A stretch of 41,752 bases of DNA from a virus, in the IMG/VR virus record IMGVR_UViG_3300042391_000254, positions 1 to 41,752 of that record. One strand, 5' to 3'. Positions 38,657-41,752 of this stretch are shown here, piece by piece (positions within the stretch are counted from its first letter, which is position 1; the number at the start of each line of letters is the position of its first letter). Below the pieces are notes generated by a model. That model saw nothing but the letters and a program-made list of their open reading frames with translations, made no database searches and had not been told where the DNA came from. Both the position numbers and the translations under genes were made by a program.

Positions 38657-39400
38657 ATGGCACAAGAAACAGTATCAATCGCATGGTGTGACAATGGAAT
38701 GGTTGATGGCAAATTTATGCAAGGCGTCTGTGACGTTATGCTTAAGTCTGGTATTGAGTTTAAATCAACACTAAGAAGCCAGGGCAATCAGATTGCTCGC
38801 CAACGCGAAACAGTAATAACTTATTGGTACGACAAAACAGACACAGAGTGGTTACTTTGGGTAGATTCAGATGTAGTTATCAGCCCAGAAAAATTTAAAT
38901 TACTGTGGGATAATAGAGATGCAAAAGAGCGTCCTATCCTCACTGGAGTTTACTTTACTACTGATACACCAGAAGAACCTTTGATGATTCCTATGCCAAC
39001 TGTATTTAATTTTACAGATGGAGAGGATGGCGGGTTTGGTTTATCCAGAGTACATCCACTTCCTAAGAATGAATTAATTAAAATTGATGCTGCTGGCATG
39101 GGCTTCGTCCTAATGCATCGCAGTGTTGTAGAACGCATTCGTGCAGTTCTCCCTGATGCTCAACTGTTTATGGAAATGGGTAGAGGAGCAAAGTTTATCG
39201 GAGAAGATATCTACTTCTTCGCACTATGCAACCAGGTAGAAATTCCATTGTATTGCCACACTGGAGCAACCGCACCACATATGAAGCGGTTCTCTTTTGA
39301 TGAGCACTACTACCAAGCATTTTTCGGTGGGGCTAAAGAAGAAAAGAAATCTAATTTAATCTTGCCAAAGCAAGGGTTAATTAAACCTAAGAAGGGTTAA
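38657..39400 (+). CDS. GT-A glycosyltransferase-like protein in the structural operon
   Basis: ATG 38657 has GGTGG 5 bases upstream. The 247-residue product has the nucleotide-sugar pattern EWLLWVDSDVVISP, with DxD at D70 and D72, RERPILTGVYFTT-like and DAAGMGFVLMHRSV segments, and a late FIGEDIYFF acidic motif, all of the GT-A fold. It lies between virion genes, so the target may be capsid or tail protein. Glycosylated virions are known for some actinophages. Confidence 0.75.
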   Translation: MAQETVSIAWCDNGMVDGKFMQGVCDVMLKSGIEFKSTLRSQGNQIARQRETVITYWYDKTDTEWLLWVDSDVVISPEKFKLLWDNRDAKERPILTGVYFTTDTPEEPLMIPMPTVFNFTDGEDGGFGLSRVHPLPKNELIKIDAAGMGFVLMHRSVVERIRAVLPDAQLFMEMGRGAKFIGEDIYFFALCNQVEIPLYCHTGATAPHMKRFSFDEHYYQAFFGGAKEEKKSNLILPKQGLIKPKKG

Positions 39401-39403
39401 ACA

Positions 39404-39670
39404 ATGGCACTAGGTAAAGCAGGCAGTAGTCTGACAGCGGAACTCAATAGGCTTGCTGGTATTACTGATATCACAAAGTTTCTAGATGAGCAAGGCGCTG
39501 CTAATGCTTGGGCTGGTACAACTGGCTTAGCAACCGTTGGCGCGCTTAACATCAAAGCGTCAGCATCACGCACACGTGACAAGTTTAAAGGTATCAATGG
39601 TATCTGTAATGAACTTGCTGGAACTACTGGACTTGCAGCACCCGCTGCCCTAAGGAGCATCAACGCATGA
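39404..39670 (+). CDS. Small Ala/Gly-rich connector-region protein
   Basis: The 88-residue protein starts MALGKAGSSLTAELNRLAGI and contains two similar segments, AGTTGLATVGALNIKA and AGTTGLAAPAALRSINA, which look like an internal repeat. It overlaps the next gene (ATGA). Unknown; small proteins of this kind precede head-tail connector genes in related phages. Confidence 0.6.
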   Translation: MALGKAGSSLTAELNRLAGITDITKFLDEQGAANAWAGTTGLATVGALNIKASASRTRDKFKGINGICNELAGTTGLAAPAALRSINA

Positions 39671-40587
39671 CAACATTAAATGAAATGATTGATGAGGTTG
39701 TTCTCAACCTTTCAGGTTATACCTTCCAACAAGACCGCTCTACCTACCTAAAAACTGCCGTTACTACAACAACCTCTTCTGTTTCTTCACCCCTTATTTT
39801 ATCTCTTGGTTCTACCGAGAATGTAGGTAAAGGTATTGTTGAGATTGGTGAAGAGTTGATGTGGGTTGACTCATTTGACCGTCTTGCAAATACTGCAACC
39901 GTTGCTCCTTATGGACGCGCATACTTAGGTTCAACTGCAACAACACACACAGCAGAATCTAAAGTAACTATCAGTCCAACCTTTCCTCGCTCATCTATTA
40001 AGCGAGCAATCAATGACACTGTTCGTTCACTAGGTTCAAGCATCTTTGCCGTTAAGTCAACATCGTTCACATTTAATGCAGCAAAAACAACATATGCTTT
40101 TAACAATCTAAATATTAAAAATATCTTAACATTGTCATGGGAATCAATTGGACCATCTAAAGAGTGGATACCAATCCGACGTTGGGACTTTGATTCAACT
40201 GCAGATACTACAGCATTTGGCGCTAACGCACAGACTGTTACACTTGGCGAGATGCCAATATCTGGACGTACAGTACGTGTAGTATACGCAACAGACCCAG
40301 AACCATTCACAACTAATGCTCAGGAATACTCAACACAAACTGGTCTTCCAGAGTCAACAAAAGATGTTGCAATTCTTGGTGCTGCTTATCGCTTACTAAC
40401 ATTCCTTGACCCAGCACGCGCCTCACAAGTTTCTCCACAAGCCGATGAAACAGATGGAAAGCGCCCATTCGGTGCGTCACAATCTGCAACAAAGCAACTG
40501 TATGCACTATACCAGCAACGTCTTAATGAAGAAACAAAATCGCAACAACAGAACTACCCACCTCGAGTTCACTTCTCCCGCCGATAG
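39667..40587 (+). CDS. Head-tail connector or tail tube-like protein
   Basis: The 306-residue protein starts MTTLNEMIDEVVLNLSGYTF. It has a beta domain with VEIGEELMWVDSFD and VAPYGRAYLGSTA, then a helical-beta part (SIKRAINDTVRSLGSSIFAV) and C-terminal helices (AAYRLLTFLDPARASQV). The helical AILGAAYRL segment and position before the fibre resemble podovirus tail-adaptor proteins. The function is inferred. Confidence 0.6.
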   Translation: MTTLNEMIDEVVLNLSGYTFQQDRSTYLKTAVTTTTSSVSSPLILSLGSTENVGKGIVEIGEELMWVDSFDRLANTATVAPYGRAYLGSTATTHTAESKVTISPTFPRSSIKRAINDTVRSLGSSIFAVKSTSFTFNAAKTTYAFNNLNIKNILTLSWESIGPSKEWIPIRRWDFDSTADTTAFGANAQTVTLGEMPISGRTVRVVYATDPEPFTTNAQEYSTQTGLPESTKDVAILGAAYRLLTFLDPARASQVSPQADETDGKRPFGASQSATKQLYALYQQRLNEETKSQQQNYPPRVHFSRR

Positions 40588-40596
40588 GAACCAGTA

Positions 40597-41752
40597 ATGA
40601 CAACTAGAAAATACTCATCCCGCTCTCAGCAAACAACGCTGTCTGGCGCCCTTACATCATCTGGAACAACAGCAAATGTTGTATCAGGTTCTGGCCTACT
40701 TGGTGGAGCAACAATCTCTTCTGGAGAAACATTTACAGTAGTAATTGACCCAGATACAGCGCTTGAAGAAATTGTTGATATTACCGCTATCAGCACCAAT
40801 ACAATAACAATTGTACGTGGCGTTGATAATAACGGAACTGGTGTTGCTCACTCAGCAGGTGCTGTAGTTCGACACATGGCAATTGGCCGTGATTATCGTG
40901 AAGCAAATGCTCATATTGAAGCAACAACTGGTCACGGCGCAACAGGTGCTGTCGTTGGTACAACCAACACTCAGACTCTTACAAATAAGACAATTAGCGC
41001 AGCAGATAATACTCTTACTGGTGTTGTTACACTTACTGGTACACAAACATTAACTAATAAGACTTTAACTAGCCCAGTCATTTCAAGCCTCACTCTTGGT
41101 GATGGCAACATTGTCTTTGAAGGTGCTACTGCCGATGCCTTTGAGACAACACTTACAGTTGCTGACCCTACAGCAGATAGAACAGTGACTATTCCAGATG
41201 CAACCACAACGTTGGTCGGAACTGATACAACACAAACATTAACCAACAAGACCTTAACTAGCCCAACCATTACTGGTACTGGCGCTATTGCAGGTACCTT
41301 TACAGGTAACTTAACTGGTAACGCATCTGGTTCTTCTGGTAGCACAACAGGTAATGCTGCAACAGCAACTGCTCTGGCTACTGCCCGTGACTTCCAATTA
41401 GTTGGAGATGTAGAAGCATCAGCAGTATCCTTTGATGGTTCTGGCAATGTAAGTCTTACAACTGTTATTGGTACTGGTGTAATTGTTAACGCTGATGTAA
41501 ATGCATCTGCTGCTATTGCCAAGACCAAGTTAAACCTTGGTGGAACTATTACTTCCGCTGACCTTGTTGACGGAACTATCGTAGCCACAGATATTGCTGA
41601 CGGTACTATTACTGCAGCCAAATTAGTTTCTGACCCATATGCCCGTGCTAACCACACTGGTACACAGTTGGCAGCAACTGTCTCAGATTTTGATACACAG
41701 GTACGCACATCTCGCTTAGACCAGATGGCTGCGCCTACTGGCTCAGTATCTG
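40597..41752 (+). CDS. Tail fibre protein, N-terminal part (3' end outside window)
   Basis: Starts at ATG 40597, 9 bases after the connector gene, and is open to the window end. The first 110 residues are a beta-rich virion-attachment domain (LSGALTSSGTTANVV, LEEIVDITAISTNT, VRHMAIGRDYREANAH). TQTLTNKT repeats of fibre shafts follow. From 41101 it matches the window start in frame. If the two ends are the same locus, the full fibre has about 729 residues. Confidence 0.8.
   Translation, partial: MTTRKYSSRSQQTTLSGALTSSGTTANVVSGSGLLGGATISSGETFTVVIDPDTALEEIVDITAISTNTITIVRGVDNNGTGVAHSAGAVVRHMAIGRDYREANAHIEATTGHGATGAVVGTTNTQTLTNKTISAADNTLTGVVTLTGTQTLTNKTLTSPVISSLTLGDGNIVFEGATADAFETTLTVADPTADRTVTIPDATTTLVGTDTTQTLTNKTLTSPTITGTGAIAGTFTGNLTGNASGSSGSTTGNAATATALATARDFQLVGDVEASAVSFDGSGNVSLTTVIGTGVIVNADVNASAAIAKTKLNLGGTITSADLVDGTIVATDIADGTITAAKLVSDPYARANHTGTQLAATVSDFDTQVRTSRLDQMAAPTGSVS
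41101..41752. repeat. Right copy of imperfect terminal repeat
   Basis: The partner of 1-652, in the same reading frame of a tail-fibre gene. Mismatches cluster in 41187-41628 and are almost all at third codon positions; the final 124 bases are identical. Confidence 0.95.

Noticed and set aside
40971-41708. Long leftward frame of 245 codons opposite the tail fibre
   Set aside because: It is antisense to a conserved fibre, has Ala/Val/Pro-biased composition produced by the codon bias of the sense gene, and a matching shadow occurs at 132-608.

Overview
The window looks like most or all of the genome of a tailed bacteriophage that infects an actinobacterium. It was probably recovered from an environmental sample. 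The phage assignment rests on a contiguous virion module: terminase, portal, proteasome-like protease, scaffold, N4-gp56-type capsid protein, tail fibres and a CHAP endolysin. The actinobacterial host is inferred from a phage-encoded WhiB regulator and an actinobacterial-type lysozyme-like protein. A split DnaG-type primase and a Cas4-like nuclease also fit actinophages. Base composition is moderately AT-rich. No tape-measure gene, tail sheath or tail-assembly frameshift pair is recognisable. With a candidate tail nozzle and a giant 1680-residue protein beside the portal, this suggests a podovirus-like, short-tailed virion (inference). I see no integrase, excisionase or partition gene, and no DNA polymerase.

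Layout. 1-6942 (+) encodes tail fibres, tip adhesins and a candidate nozzle, including two paralogous cassettes of adhesin tip plus small helical protein. 6942-9437 (+) holds membrane proteins, a secreted Pro/Glu-rich surface-type protein, two holin candidates and the endolysin, and ends in a strong terminator. 9609-9761 (-) is an isolated small membrane protein. 9908-16069 (+) is the replication and recombination operon: Cas4-like nuclease split over two frames, RecA-fold ATPase, methyltransferase, Holliday-junction-type nuclease, split primase, HNH protein, metallophosphoesterase and sigma-like factor. 16077-22055 (-) is a leftward accessory and regulatory block of many short overlapping genes. 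It includes WhiB, an FmdB-type zinc ribbon, a membrane-anchored lysozyme-like protein, and a translationally coupled amidoligase and class-II glutamine amidotransferase. It is studded with eight copies of a 16-bp palindrome. 22056-22744 is a 689-bp divergent control region. 22745-40587 (+) encodes packaging, capsid and connector proteins, and 40597 onward starts the tail fibre that continues at position 1.

The two window ends (1-652 and 41101-41752) are in the same frame of a tail-fibre gene and are about 94% identical, with 38 mismatches but only two amino-acid changes. The last 124 bases are exact. Either the molecule is circular or circularly permuted (about 41.1 kb) and closed through strain variation, or there are two paralogous fibre genes.

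The parts most worth following up are the amidoligase/amidotransferase pair with its matching cysteine arrays, the palindromic operator network with two near-identical promoters, and a tRNA acceptor/T-arm-like minihelix RNA. Also notable are the proteasome-like protease in the head module, the split nuclease and primase genes, and a CRP/GlxR-like site in the divergent control region.
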